The notes beneath the pieces are model-generated. The model saw nothing but the letters and a program-made list of their open reading frames with translations. It searched no databases and was not told where the DNA came from. This document shows, piece after piece, positions 23,282 to 32,812 of a stretch of DNA of 64,000 bases; the first letter of the stretch is position 1, and the number at the start of each line of letters is the position of its first letter. The translations under genes and the position numbers were made by a program. Source of the DNA: Arbacia lixula (taxonomy: Eukaryota > Echinodermata > Echinoidea > Arbacioida > Arbaciidae); assembly GCA_963669155.1 (NCBI GenBank), contig OZ022577.1:30250053-30314052 (forward strand), read 5' to 3'.

Positions 23282-24570
23282 CCCTCTTCCTCTCTCTCTC
23301 TCTCTCTCACTATCTTTCTTTCTATCCTTTTTCTTCTCTCCTCTCTACTTTGCTCATCCATTATCTGTGGTCTTTGATGGACGAATGTAGGTTTTGCCAA
23401 ATCATAAATTATTGGAGTTTGCGGCCCCTGGTTCTCCATCCTCCGTCTCCAGCCAATGCGTATGTCCCCCTTCCCCCCCCCCCCTTCCCCCCCCCCCCCC
23501 CCCCCTGGACCCCGTCCTCACTTTCCTATTTGTCTTCTTTGTGTTCGTTATATCCGAGAGCTTATGGACAGACACATTAAATAATGATCATTATCGGTAT
23601 AAACCAGGGGCGGCGCAGGAATATTTTTTTTGAAAGGGGGGGGGGGGGGACATTTGGTTGGATGATCCTATATCTGCACTGTAATTTGTGTGTGTGTGTA
23701 TAAGCGGAGTCTACCGCAGCTACTACTACTACTACTACTACTACTACTATCACTATTTATAATGATCGTCGCTATTTGGAAACATTTATTCAACTCGAAA
23801 GAATTGTACATAATTACTTCACAAAATTAAAGTTCATGATGAGGGTTACTTGTGATAATGACTATGTGCCGTTATCATAACACAGAACAGGCGTAATCAT
23901 CGGATCCGGATATCGTTTCATTGTTAGATGATTGCTACCAGGTATCCTGATCTCAAACAAGAGTGAGTCCCATGGCCAAGGCATGCTGAATGGTACTTCA
24001 TTGAATACTTACTGGCCCACTGGTATTTACAACTACTACCCCTTACATGATATGTAGCCTTTTATAAGTAGAGAGGTAATATCATTTAGAGAGTTGTGTC
24101 ATTGTGAGGGTGTACGGAGACAGCGGTACCCCCCCCCCCCCACCAACCCCTTACCCAACTAAATGTTATGCCAAAATGTCAATAGCATTTTCCCCACCGA
24201 CGTATGTATCCCCCTCACACCCCCCCCCCCCCCCCCCAAACACACACACACACACACACACACACCGCCCCAATGGTTATGGCCTTAAATGAATGCATTT
24301 TATGGTGACCCCTTTATGCCGTTTTCTATACGGACGCCCCGCCCAATTTCTCTTACTTCCCCCCCCCCCCCCCCTGCATGCCCAGGGTGTGATGCGCACC
24401 CTCGAGCCTCGAGCTGAGAGATCCGCTTTCCTGTTTGCTTGTCCAACGTGCTCCTAACGATTTCCTTCTCATCATTCATATTGATTACTGATTTGCCTTC
24501 TCTCGGATTTGTAGCAGCAGGTGGAAGGAAAAATCTGTACTCAAATACAAACGCTATTTTCACATGCCTT
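22940..24570. other. Non-coding, rich in simple repeats
   Basis: Contains (CA)n then (TC)n at 23220-23310, poly-C at about 23471-23505, a G run near 23636-23649, (TAC)n at 23719-23749, poly-C at 24129-24141, 24220-24237 and 24359-24374, and (CA)n at 24240-24266. No gene recognised. Confidence 0.6.
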
Positions 24571-24578
24571 AATATTAA

Positions 24579-25015
24579 AGGGGCAGTCTACCATGAAGTT
24601 AAGTTGATTTTAATAAAAGCAGAAACACGAAAAAAAACATTATTAGTGAAGGTTTGCAGAAAAGCCGTAAAAAGAAAAGAAAGTTGTTAGATTTTGACAT
24701 TCTGATTGTGTGACGTTACGTGCGAGGTGCTCTCCTATACATTGTTTAATATTTTGTATTGAAAATGTAAATTTTTCTCTAAAGGTTATTTAGCATTTTA
24801 CATGTGTGTTATTTATGTATGCATTTCTTCATCAAAGAACAGAAAGAAGGCAATATATGGGGAAAAGTAGTACGCAACATACAGGAGGGCACGTTACTTC
24901 ACAAAATCAAAACATTCTTATATTTTGACCAATTTTCGTCAAACCTTCACTAATAAGTTTCTTTTATCTTTCTGCTTTTATCAAAACAAACTTAATTTTA
25001 GGGTGGACTGTCCCT
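24579..25015. mobile_element. TTAA MITE family A, copy 3 (437 bp, full length)
   Basis: Flanked by TTAA at 24575-24578 and 25016-25019. Ends AGGGGCAGTCTACC and GGTGGACTGTCCCT; inside, GTGACGTTACGTGCGAGGTG and CTCCTATACATTGTTT pair with ACATACAGGAGGGCACGTTAC at the right. Diverged from copy 1 but with the same layout. Confidence 0.85.
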
Positions 25016-25099
25016 TTAAAAGTGAATTTGACTTTTTTTAAAATGAAAAGATGAACACCCTTGTATAAAGAACGTACTTTGATAAACTACATGTATCAT

Positions 25100-25400
25100 T
25101 CTTCTTTGTGATTTCAGAATGACAGGGTTATGCCTCGATCACAACCGGCCGTGCACCTCTCTGCGTGTGGATTGCGTCGGGTTTCGCAGAAAATCCTTGC
25201 GTCGGACGCAAGGTGGACGCGCCTTTTTTTCGGGCGCGTTTTTCGGGCACGTACGAGCACGCAGAAAAACGCAGAATTGTTTGACATGTCCAACAGCGTT
25301 CGGTTGCTTTTTTTGCGGCTGGCCACGTTTTCCGATGGACACAGATAACACGTGCATCCATTACAAAGGGTGTACGCTCATCTTGCAGTGTCAGCAAGCT
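25100..25400. other. GC-rich CpG patch without recognisable gene
   Basis: Markedly more GC- and CpG-rich than its surroundings, with GCGTCGGACGCAAGG, GACGCGCC and TCGGGCGCGTTTTTCGGGC. Several overlapping open frames exist on both strands, but none resembles a known family and their products are Arg/Lys-rich, as expected from composition. It may be a transposon fragment. Confidence 0.35.
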
Positions 25401-25840
25401 TTGGCATTTAGCATTGTTAGCAAAGGGCAGGCGTATGTTAGATATTGAAATGTTGCTGTTTACATGATAACTAGTGAAATATTTGACCAAATATCACCAA
25501 CTTGTTAAAATAAAAATATATGACAGAGCTCACTTAATTGCCATGTTATACAAATCGCAAATCTAACGTACCGTATGCGTTAGACGTACAACTACCACAA
25601 ATTACGTCACTCCCTCATTTACGCAAATATGATTTTAGGGCTCTGAAGCCCAAATCAAATAATGATAAATAATCAATCAAAATGTTTCTAAAAAAATCAC
25701 TTTATTGAATCACAATCATAAGAGGGTGTTCTTCATTTTCGAAATTGTTAAAAATATCCATAAAGGATATTTTGCTATATATCTCTACAGCGAAGTGTTA
25801 CTTCTTTGTACTTTTCTAGATATTCATCACTTGTTTACAA

Positions 25841-26231
25841 GTACTTCTTTATGGCCGTTTTCATGTTAACGGACTTACATCTGGATAGTTACATGGTTTC
25901 TAAAGTACGTCCAAAATTATGAATTCTAGTTAAACATTATCAGTAAATGTATCACTTCATGTGTCAAGCAAAATGTTGCTATATAGGAGGTGGTAGTAAA
26001 TGGGTTTCAAAAGTACGCTGTGTCTTATGAATGAATTGTACTTCTTTATAGACGTTTTTATGATGTTAACGGACATGCATCTGCCTAGTTACATGGTTTG
26101 TAAAGTACGTCCAATATTATGAATTATATAGTAAAACAGGATCGACATCACTTTATGTGCCAAGCAAAATGTTGCTATATAGGAGGTGGTAGTAAACGAA
26201 TTTCAAAAGTACGATGTGTCTGATAAATGAA
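25841..26231. repeat. 197-bp tandem duplication (two units)
   Basis: Units start GTACTTCTTTATGG (25841) and GTACTTCTTTATAG (26038). Shared blocks are GTTAACGGAC, TAGTTACATGGTTT, AAAGTACGTCCAA, AGCAAAATGTTGCTATATAG and GAGGTGGTAGTAAA. No coding content; it directly precedes the right copy of the 0.64-kb repeat. Confidence 0.88.
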
Positions 26232-26262
26232 TGTCCAGAGAGGTCTGGCTCTAACCAAGGAT

Positions 26263-26907
26263 GTTTAAGTAAATGGATATCCATCCCTTTGAACAAGGTT
26301 TGATTCCACCACTTAATATTCATGACGAGCAGCTGCTTTTAACAATATGATGCATACGCAATTTATTGCGTCACGTTCACCTGGATTTTATAATAAGTCA
26401 TACACATTCCTATACATGCATACATTTCAGCTCTCGCTGCTGAACCTTTTAGTTTTGTCACTAAGTGCTTGTTATGTAGTTAATAAGGACAAGCGAATAC
26501 AAAATTTGATACCTTTTGAGATGAAAATACTAGCTTGGGCGCAGATGGGCACGTTTCTCATGTTTCTTGTTCGAAAGAAAAATATGTGAAAGTAGCGTTT
26601 CATGCAATGTTTTACTGGAATATGATGCGGAACATTGTGAAATTGAGACTTTTGTATTGCGACTTGATATCACGTTTAGAGCCTTTTGGCCACATTGTAA
26701 CAATATTCCTCGATTGAATCTTTATAGATGCATCGCAGGTATTACATGTCACAACTGCGCAAGTATATGGGGTGAGGACATTTCCCCCAAATTCTTCCGC
26801 GCATCCGATACTTCAAATCCACGCAAAAAATATCCAGAGAATCCGCGGCTTCGAACATGGGAGATAAAGGAGAAAATCTGTGTAAAGCGTTCTTTTGCGA
26901 CTCGAAG
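26263..26907. repeat. 0.64-kb direct repeat, right copy
   Basis: Same orientation as the 20306 copy, from GTTTAAGTAAATGGATATCC to TTCTTTTGCGACTCGAAG. It carries an open frame (26567-26995) that is not preserved in the other copy. Confidence 0.85.
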
Positions 26908-27979
26908 CAGAGTACTGCATTTATTAAATGGCTACTGGCACCCCATGCGCTTAAACATCCTTGCCCTAACGACGTATACATTAACGAGTTCGTAGCATTA
27001 AAGGTCCCCTGTCATCAAAATGTATGTTGACTTCTGTTGATGCAACATAATATATACATAACAAAATCACTAACTGTTCAATGGAAATATGTGTCCTATA
27101 TTTTAAAATATTTTTTCTTTATTTTTTCATTGGTAAGCCCCTGAGACCATTGCTGTTTCCATCTTAGTCACTAAGAACTCATCAGGGTTCATGACTTAAA
27201 TACTAACCGTTAAAATCGACAATAATTGTGAGAAAATTAATACATGTAAGCACACGACGTAAAATGATAGTACGCATCTTAACATATTTAACATAAAAAT
27301 ACAGTAAGACTTTAAACATTTGTCGTAATCATAATCATTCCTTTTTTAGTAGAGAAAGAAACACGCACGCATTCATCCCACACATTGAATTATCTGGTAA
27401 CGACCACGGAAATGATGCAACATGTAGCCTTTCTAGATTGACATTCCTCGTAATTGCACTTGAATCTATCCAAAAAGAAAAACAGTGTTTCAATTCGTTT
27501 CAGTCATTTACCGCATTTCCCGGAACATTGGCTTTATGGAAACTCATGGTTTTGACATCATGTTGATGTAAAGCTTAACGTATTAACTATAGTATACACA
27601 ACTGTTAAATTGAAATATTCGGGCAAATTAAAGTTGAGGTGTGTTGTGAACATAATGGAACATGAGAGTACGTAACATAACTAAAGACCTAAAATTCATA
27701 AAGGTATGACGTAAAAATAATTTTGACCAAATTGGTGCACTTTTACACAGCTTTTTTCTTCTTTTAAATTTATAAATGATGGATGCATGCGCTCAACGAA
27801 ATGAACAATTGTCAGTCCCTGTGAAGGAGATCAAACACGTATTAAACATGTAGCCATGCTTCATGATATCCTTTCTGAGCACTTTTTGTTATGGGGTCTA
27901 CGTGATATTTACAAATTTGTATATATATACTTAAAAGGTTTAAAAAGTACACCAGTCACACTTAATGAATATCCGAACA
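26908..27979. other. Non-coding, AT-rich
   Basis: No gene, repeat family or regulatory site that I can support. Confidence 0.45.
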
Positions 27980-28271
27980 GGGGGTGTTTCACCAAGCTGT
28001 TGGTAAGCTACGAACGACTTTACGAACGACTGGTTACCCCTTTTTGTGCTAAATCACATTCTAAATGATTTTGATTCCCATCATCTTAAGTTCAAATCTG
28101 ATGTTTATAAATGAAAATCTTGTTGTTAACAACTCTCTGAATACAAAGCTCATGATTTTTCAAATTTTATTAGGATTGTTGGAAATTAACTCCCAACAAA
28201 GCACAAGAAGGGATCACCAGTCGTTCGTAAAGTCGTTCGTAGCTTACGAACAGCTTGGTGAAACATCCCCC
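27980..28271. mobile_element. 292-bp MITE with 55-bp terminal inverted repeats
   Basis: The left TIR (27980-28034) begins GGGGGTGTTTCACCAAGCTG and contains TACGAACGACTTTACGAACG; the right TIR (28216-28271) is its near-exact complement, ending CAGCTTGGTGAAACATCCCCC when read to the end. The unpaired AT-rich interior has no coding content. The high arm identity suggests a fairly young insertion. Confidence 0.88.
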
Positions 28272-29631
28272 AGGTCTTCAATGATGTATGTACTTAATTG
28301 CGCACGAAGGACTTTCAGACACATTATGACAAAGCAAAGTAGTCCATAGCCTATAGATATCTGCATAACTAGTTACTTGTGATATAGACCACAGCTTGAT
28401 CCATTTCTAGACTACTAGTTGGTTTTAAACCAATCGTTTCGCACATAAGTGGTGTAGCAAATAGAACAGAATTAGGACACAATTGAACATTTTTATTTTA
28501 TTGAACGTACCATTTAACTTGAACACGTGCAATTAGGACAGATGGAGCTGTGGCCACCGATTCAAATGTTTTTCTTCTTCGCTGCTACTCAGGGACGATT
28601 AAGTAATGAGGACATTGTTTCGAGAAAGTTCTGCCAAGGCTGGTACACACCGCCCGGTCGGCTGACAGCCGGGCACATTGCACAACCTCAAGGTACATAT
28701 ACCTCGAATTACTTTTCATGTTGGACAACTCCTACTCACCCTCCTAGCCAAATTATCACATGTGCTTATCGTACAAAAATAACTGACTCATGCCAGCTGA
28801 AACCATGCAGAGGGAATGAGATATGCTACCAGTCGTTCATAGAGGATAATTTTGTTTGTGGATGTGCCCTGGGTTATTAAGGGGAAGGATGTCAACTTCA
28901 ATGGCGCGTTGGAATGTTTTTTGCGGTCTCGGGTCTGCGCGTTTACAACATGACAGACTTCGCAGAATCTCGCGAGAGCGGCCTAAGCCGCGATGACTAT
29001 TTTCTGCGTAATCAAGCCTACATGGTGTATGATCGTGAGGATGGCTTAATTTACACGGTTAAAAATGGGGAGCTTTATTCAGGGAAGTTAGAAGGAACGT
29101 TTTCAAAAAAAATCGAGAAGTGACTTATTTCTACAAGAACATGGGCGGCAAGGGAGGGGGACTTGCGATAGATTACAACTCCCGAATGCTGTACGTGAGC
29201 CAGCCTAATATAGGGCACATCGATGGCTACCCGCTGCCTGGTCATGACGTTGGTCGAGGAGATGTCACACTCAGTATTATAAGTGACGGTGCATGTGATA
29301 TCCAAATATCCAGTAGACTCAGACTGCTGTATTGGACGGATTTTGTCGGCATTAAGCGAGGAAACATCGACAACTTCGACGGCATCGAAAGTATCATTAC
29401 CTTCAGAAAATCGACACTTTTCCGACATACAAACCGTATGGTGCTGGATGATGTTAGTGAGGACTTGATATGGACTGAACCCCTTTCTTCTCAAAGAAAC
29501 GCGATCTTCAGAGCCAGTTTGAATGGCTCATCTACACGCATGCTGTGGGAGAGTACTCGTTGGGACAGCTTCGATATGGTTGCATACGCTGGATGGTTGG
29601 TGGTCTTTGACTCATTGCGCGCTGAAGCGTG

Positions 29632-29637
29632 GTGTAT
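29632..29637. repeat. 6-bp target-site duplication (left), GTGTAT
   Basis: Abuts the left end of the foldback element and is repeated exactly at 31136-31141. Removing the element and one copy joins the reading frame. Confidence 0.8.
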
Positions 29638-29718
29638 TACGGAAGCTTAAACGTGCAGCGCGAAGGCGAGTTGTTTAACTCGCCAAGTTGCCTTGTTTCG
29701 GCAAAAAAGGCGAGAAGG

Positions 29719-30267
29719 CGACTTGTACAAACTCGCCAAGGCGCCCTTTTTAAGACGAGATGACGAGAAGGCGACTTGTACAAACTCGCCAAGGCGCCTT
29801 GTCTAAGACGAGAAGGCGAGATGGTGACTTGTACAAACTCGCCAAGGCGCCTTGTCTAAGACGAGAAGGCAAGATGGTGACTTATACAAACTCACCTAAG
29901 CGCCTTGTCTAAGACGAGAAGGCGAGAAGGCGACTTATAAAAACGAGCCTAGGCGCCTTGTCTGATACGAGAAGGCGAGAAGGTGACTTGTACAAACTCG
30001 CCTAGGCGCCTTGTCTAAGACGAGAAAGCGAGAAGGCGACTTATACAAACTTGCCAAGGCGCCTTGTCTGAGGCGAGAAGGCGAGAAGGTGACTTGTACA
30101 AACTCGCCTAGGCGCCTTGTCTAAGACGAGAATACAAGATGGTGACTTATACAAACTCGCCTAGGCGCCTTGTCTAAGACGAGAAGACGAGAAGGCGACT
30201 TGTATAAACTCACCTAAGCGCCTTGTCTAAGACGAGAAGGCGAGAAGGCGACTTATAAAAACGAGCC
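29719..30267. repeat. Left arm: 11 tandem 53-bp units
   Basis: CGACTTGTAC or a close variant recurs at 29719, 29772, 29825, 29878, 29931, 29984, 30037, 30090, 30143, 30196 and 30249, i.e. every 53 bp without drift. Confidence 0.92.
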
Positions 30268-30462
30268 TATATATGAAGTTTGAAGTTTGAAGTTTAAAGT
30301 TTATTTATTATTTCTGACGACCCCTTTCGAGGTATGAGAAATACATAGTAACTACCTATACATGTAGACTACCTATATCTCTAGACCATGTACGTAGAGT
30401 ACCTACAGATGAGATCGAGCGCGCGTGCGCAAGTCTAGATCTCGGCCGGCCATGGCCATATA

Positions 30463-31075
30463 CGCAAGTCGCCTTCTCGCCTTCTCTTCTTAAACAAAGC
30501 GCCTTGGTAAGTTTGTACAAGTCGCTTTCTCGCCTTCTCGCCTTAAACAAGGCGCCTTGGCGAGTTTGTACAAGTCGCCTTCTCGCCTTCTCGTCTTAAA
30601 CAAGGCGCTTTGGCGACTTTGTACAAGTCGCCTTCTCGCCTTCTCGTCTTAAACAAGGCGCTTTGGCGAGTTTGTACAAGTCGCCTTCTCGCCTTCTCGT
30701 CTGAAACAAGGCGCCTTGGCGAGTTTGTACAAGTCGCCTAGACGCCTTCTCATCAAAGACAAAGCGCCTAGGCGAGTTTGTACAAGTCGCCTTATTACCT
30801 TCTCGTCTAAAACAAGGCGCCTTGGCGAGTTTGTACAAGTCGCCTTCTCGCCTTCTCGTCTTAAACAAGGCGCCTTGGCGAGTTTGTACAAGTCGCCTAG
30901 ACGCCTTCTCATCAAAGACAAAGCGCCTAGGCGAGTTTGTACAAGTCGCCTTCTCGTCTTCTCGTCTTAAACAAGGCGTCTTGGCGAGTTTGTACAAGTC
31001 GCCTTCTCGTCTTCTCGTCTTAAACAAGGCGTCTTGGCGAGTTTGTACAAGTCGCCTTCTCGCCTTTTTTGCCGA
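30463..31075. repeat. Right arm: 11 tandem 53-bp units, inverted
   Basis: GTACAAGTCG recurs at 30515 and every 53 bp to 31045, with a degenerate extra unit at the inner edge (about 30463). Long minus-strand open frames here are translations of the array. Confidence 0.92.
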
Positions 31076-31229
31076 AACAAGGCGCCTTGGCGAGTTGAAC
31101 AACTCGCCTTCGCGCTGCACGTTTAAGCTTCCGTAGTGTATGCATCTCAAGGCAGGTAACTTCTCCTGGTCAAAGCTGGGTGATGTAAGACAGGACCATG
31201 CGGAACCGGATGTACTTGTCGTAATTTGA

Positions 31230-32220
31230 TCTCCTAGTATTTCACTTGGTGGTTGATATTTATACATTCGAGCACGGAAACCCCTGGCATGCTGGAGGGT
31301 AATTTTGATTGCATAGTCAGGTAGAACTATTAAATGTAAACGATTTAAATATTTTTTTTTTTATGTACAACGATAATGCTTGTTAATAGCTAACAGGTGG
31401 AAGAAATGGAAATATCAATAAAAAGACTAAGGTGCAAGAACTAAACTGCTATGTGTACCCTGATGAACGGAAGTAAGACATAGATATCAAAATCGGTTTT
31501 GAGGAAGAGGATAGAGAGTTTCTTAAAGAAAGATGATGAGGAATTCCTGGACTCATAGAGTAACCTATGAAGATGTTTATCAAAGTGCCAACGTGACATA
31601 GAAGCTAATATGTGTGCATAGAATTTTGGGGGTATATTTTTCGTTAGCATGGTTACGGTGGATTGGACAAGTTTTCGTTAAAGGGTAACATATACAAGAA
31701 AAGAAGAAGAGAAATGAGGAGGATTACTTGATTTAGCAGCCTGACCGAATGGTTGATCAGGGCTGTTTACCATGACGTGGAACGGATGCGAAGAGCTCAA
31801 GTCAGAGCGTTGTGGCATCCCATGATAGCCTGTATCACAGAATATGGCACATAGATAAATAGAGGATAGATTTAATCATTCATTTTTTTCGCAGAAAATC
31901 ATTACCATGACAACTTTGCAGATATTTTTACATGCCCAATGTATACCAAAAGAAACAGTGCAGGTGTCAATTCTGCCAATTCTAATATGAGTCTGAATCC
32001 CGTTAAATTTTGTCGGTCAAAAAACATGTTCACTTACTTTACAAATTCTTTATAACTGTTGATTTCATAAGAGCTCGGGTATTTCTTAATTATTCCATGT
32101 CTTTTAATTTTTTTGTTCCCTTCATAATTGCGTTTTCCTTTAAAAAAAATAATACATTGTCGATCCCTATTATACATATTATGTAATTACGCTTTAAACA
32201 GGCAATACGGTCACTTTATT
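31230..32220. other. Non-coding flank of the broken propeller gene
   Basis: No continuation of the EGF/YWTD frame and no other gene seen. Confidence 0.4.
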
Positions 32221-32341
32221 TACAAATCACATACCAAATGGAAATGGAAATACGGTCACTTTGTTGCTTTTCCTCTGAGTGTAACCGTTCGTTTTGATAT
32301 GCATCATCACCATAACATTTCCATTTGGTATGTGATTTGTA
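32221..32341. repeat. 121-bp foldback repeat
   Basis: TACAAATCACATACCAAATG plus GAAAT at the left pairs with ATTTCCATTTGGTATGTGAT plus TTGTA at the right, about 25 bp perfect or nearly so. Loop non-coding, with a GTCACTTT repeat. Confidence 0.8.
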
Positions 32342-32518
32342 TATAATAAAACGAGTATTGGTTTAAATCATTGTGACAAAAAACATGATTATCGCTAGCT
32401 GACCCATTATAGGGCGAGATTGGATCAATAAGCTGCGATTGTCATTGTCATTGTACAAGTATGATGACGCCAACATTGCAAGGATACTTTCATTCCCGCT
32501 AAATTTGCTACAGATGAT

Positions 32519-32812
32519 CGTGTGCAACTCGTACAAATTCTTCAAGATTCGGAGGATGATCGGCGTAACTCGAACATAATCGTTTCAACTCGAACCACCC
32601 TCGGTTTAACTCGCATTACGCTCGGTATAACTCGTACCAGGCTTGGTATAAATCGTGCCACATTCGGCTAAACGCGTACTATACTCAGTTACCTCGATCA
32701 CTCGCTTAACTCGTACAATATTCGGAACAAACTCGAAGTTGCCTCCTAGGACTCTCTTCCAGCACTCGTACAACAGACGATGTCCCAAAATTTCTACGAG
32801 TTGCACACGAGT
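32519..32812. repeat. Degenerate 21-bp minisatellite bounded by inverted repeats
   Basis: Between about 32560 and 32745 AACTCG(T/A)AC recurs about every 21 bp, followed by variants of CTCGGTTT. It is bracketed by CGTGTGCAACTCGTA (32519-32533) and TACGAGTTGCACACG near 32793-32810, exact complements. Confidence 0.65.

Larger units (their letters stand above)
29638..31135. mobile_element. 1,498-bp foldback transposon with 53-bp tandem-repeat arms
   Basis: Terminal inverted repeats begin TACGGAAGCTTAAACGTGC on each strand and continue GCGCGAAGGCGAGTTG. Each arm is an array of a 53-bp unit containing GGCGACTTGTACAAACTCGC and CAAGGCGCCTTG-type sequence: 11 units at 29719-30249 (start points) and 11 in opposite orientation at 30515-31045. 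The unique centre (about 30268-30462) has a GAAGTTT repeat and no transposase, so it is non-autonomous. The architecture resembles Foldback/Galileo-type elements, but a 6-bp target duplication does not settle the superfamily. Confidence 0.9.
28542..31229 (+). pseudogene. EGF plus YWTD beta-propeller (LDLR-type) gene copy, broken by stop, frameshift and transposon
   Basis: From ATG 28542 the frame gives a short hydrophobic start (MFFFFAA), a Cys-containing segment, then an EGF-like module (CQLKPCRGNEIC, then CGCALGY). A TAA at 28878-28880 interrupts the EGF before GEGCQL. The frame resumes with a propeller-like region (MVYDREDGLIYTV), then shifts at an 8-A run near 29105-29112. In the new frame come LAIDYNSRMLYVSQ, LLYWTDF, MVLDDVSEDLIWTE and WLVVFDS, typical blades of YWTD propellers in LDL-receptor-related proteins. 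At codon Trp-Cys (29630-29635) a foldback transposon enters; coding resumes after it as CMHLKAGNFSW to TGA 31227-31229. No introns are visible. It may be a retrocopy or an exon of a larger gene; the stop and A-run shift could be assembly errors, the transposon could not. Confidence 0.78.

Noticed and set aside
25114-25490. Overlapping 70-120 residue open frames on both strands
   Set aside because: Explained by high GC content with few stops; basic products and no domain.
20306-26907. LTR retrotransposon bounded by the 0.64-kb direct repeats
   Set aside because: No TG...CA ends, primer-binding site, or reverse transcriptase/integrase frames between them; a tandem partial copy also argues against it.
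26567-26995. 142-residue open frame in the right direct repeat
   Set aside because: The frame is not maintained in the homologous copy at 20306-20948; no family resemblance.
29719-31075. Regular repeats that superficially look like a CRISPR array
   Set aside because: Units are contiguous without unique spacers, lie in inverted arms of a transposon, and the genome is animal.
30596-31267. 223-residue repetitive minus-strand open frame
   Set aside because: Translation of the 53-bp repeat arm of the foldback element; the unit is not a multiple of three and the peptide repeat only reflects the DNA repeat.
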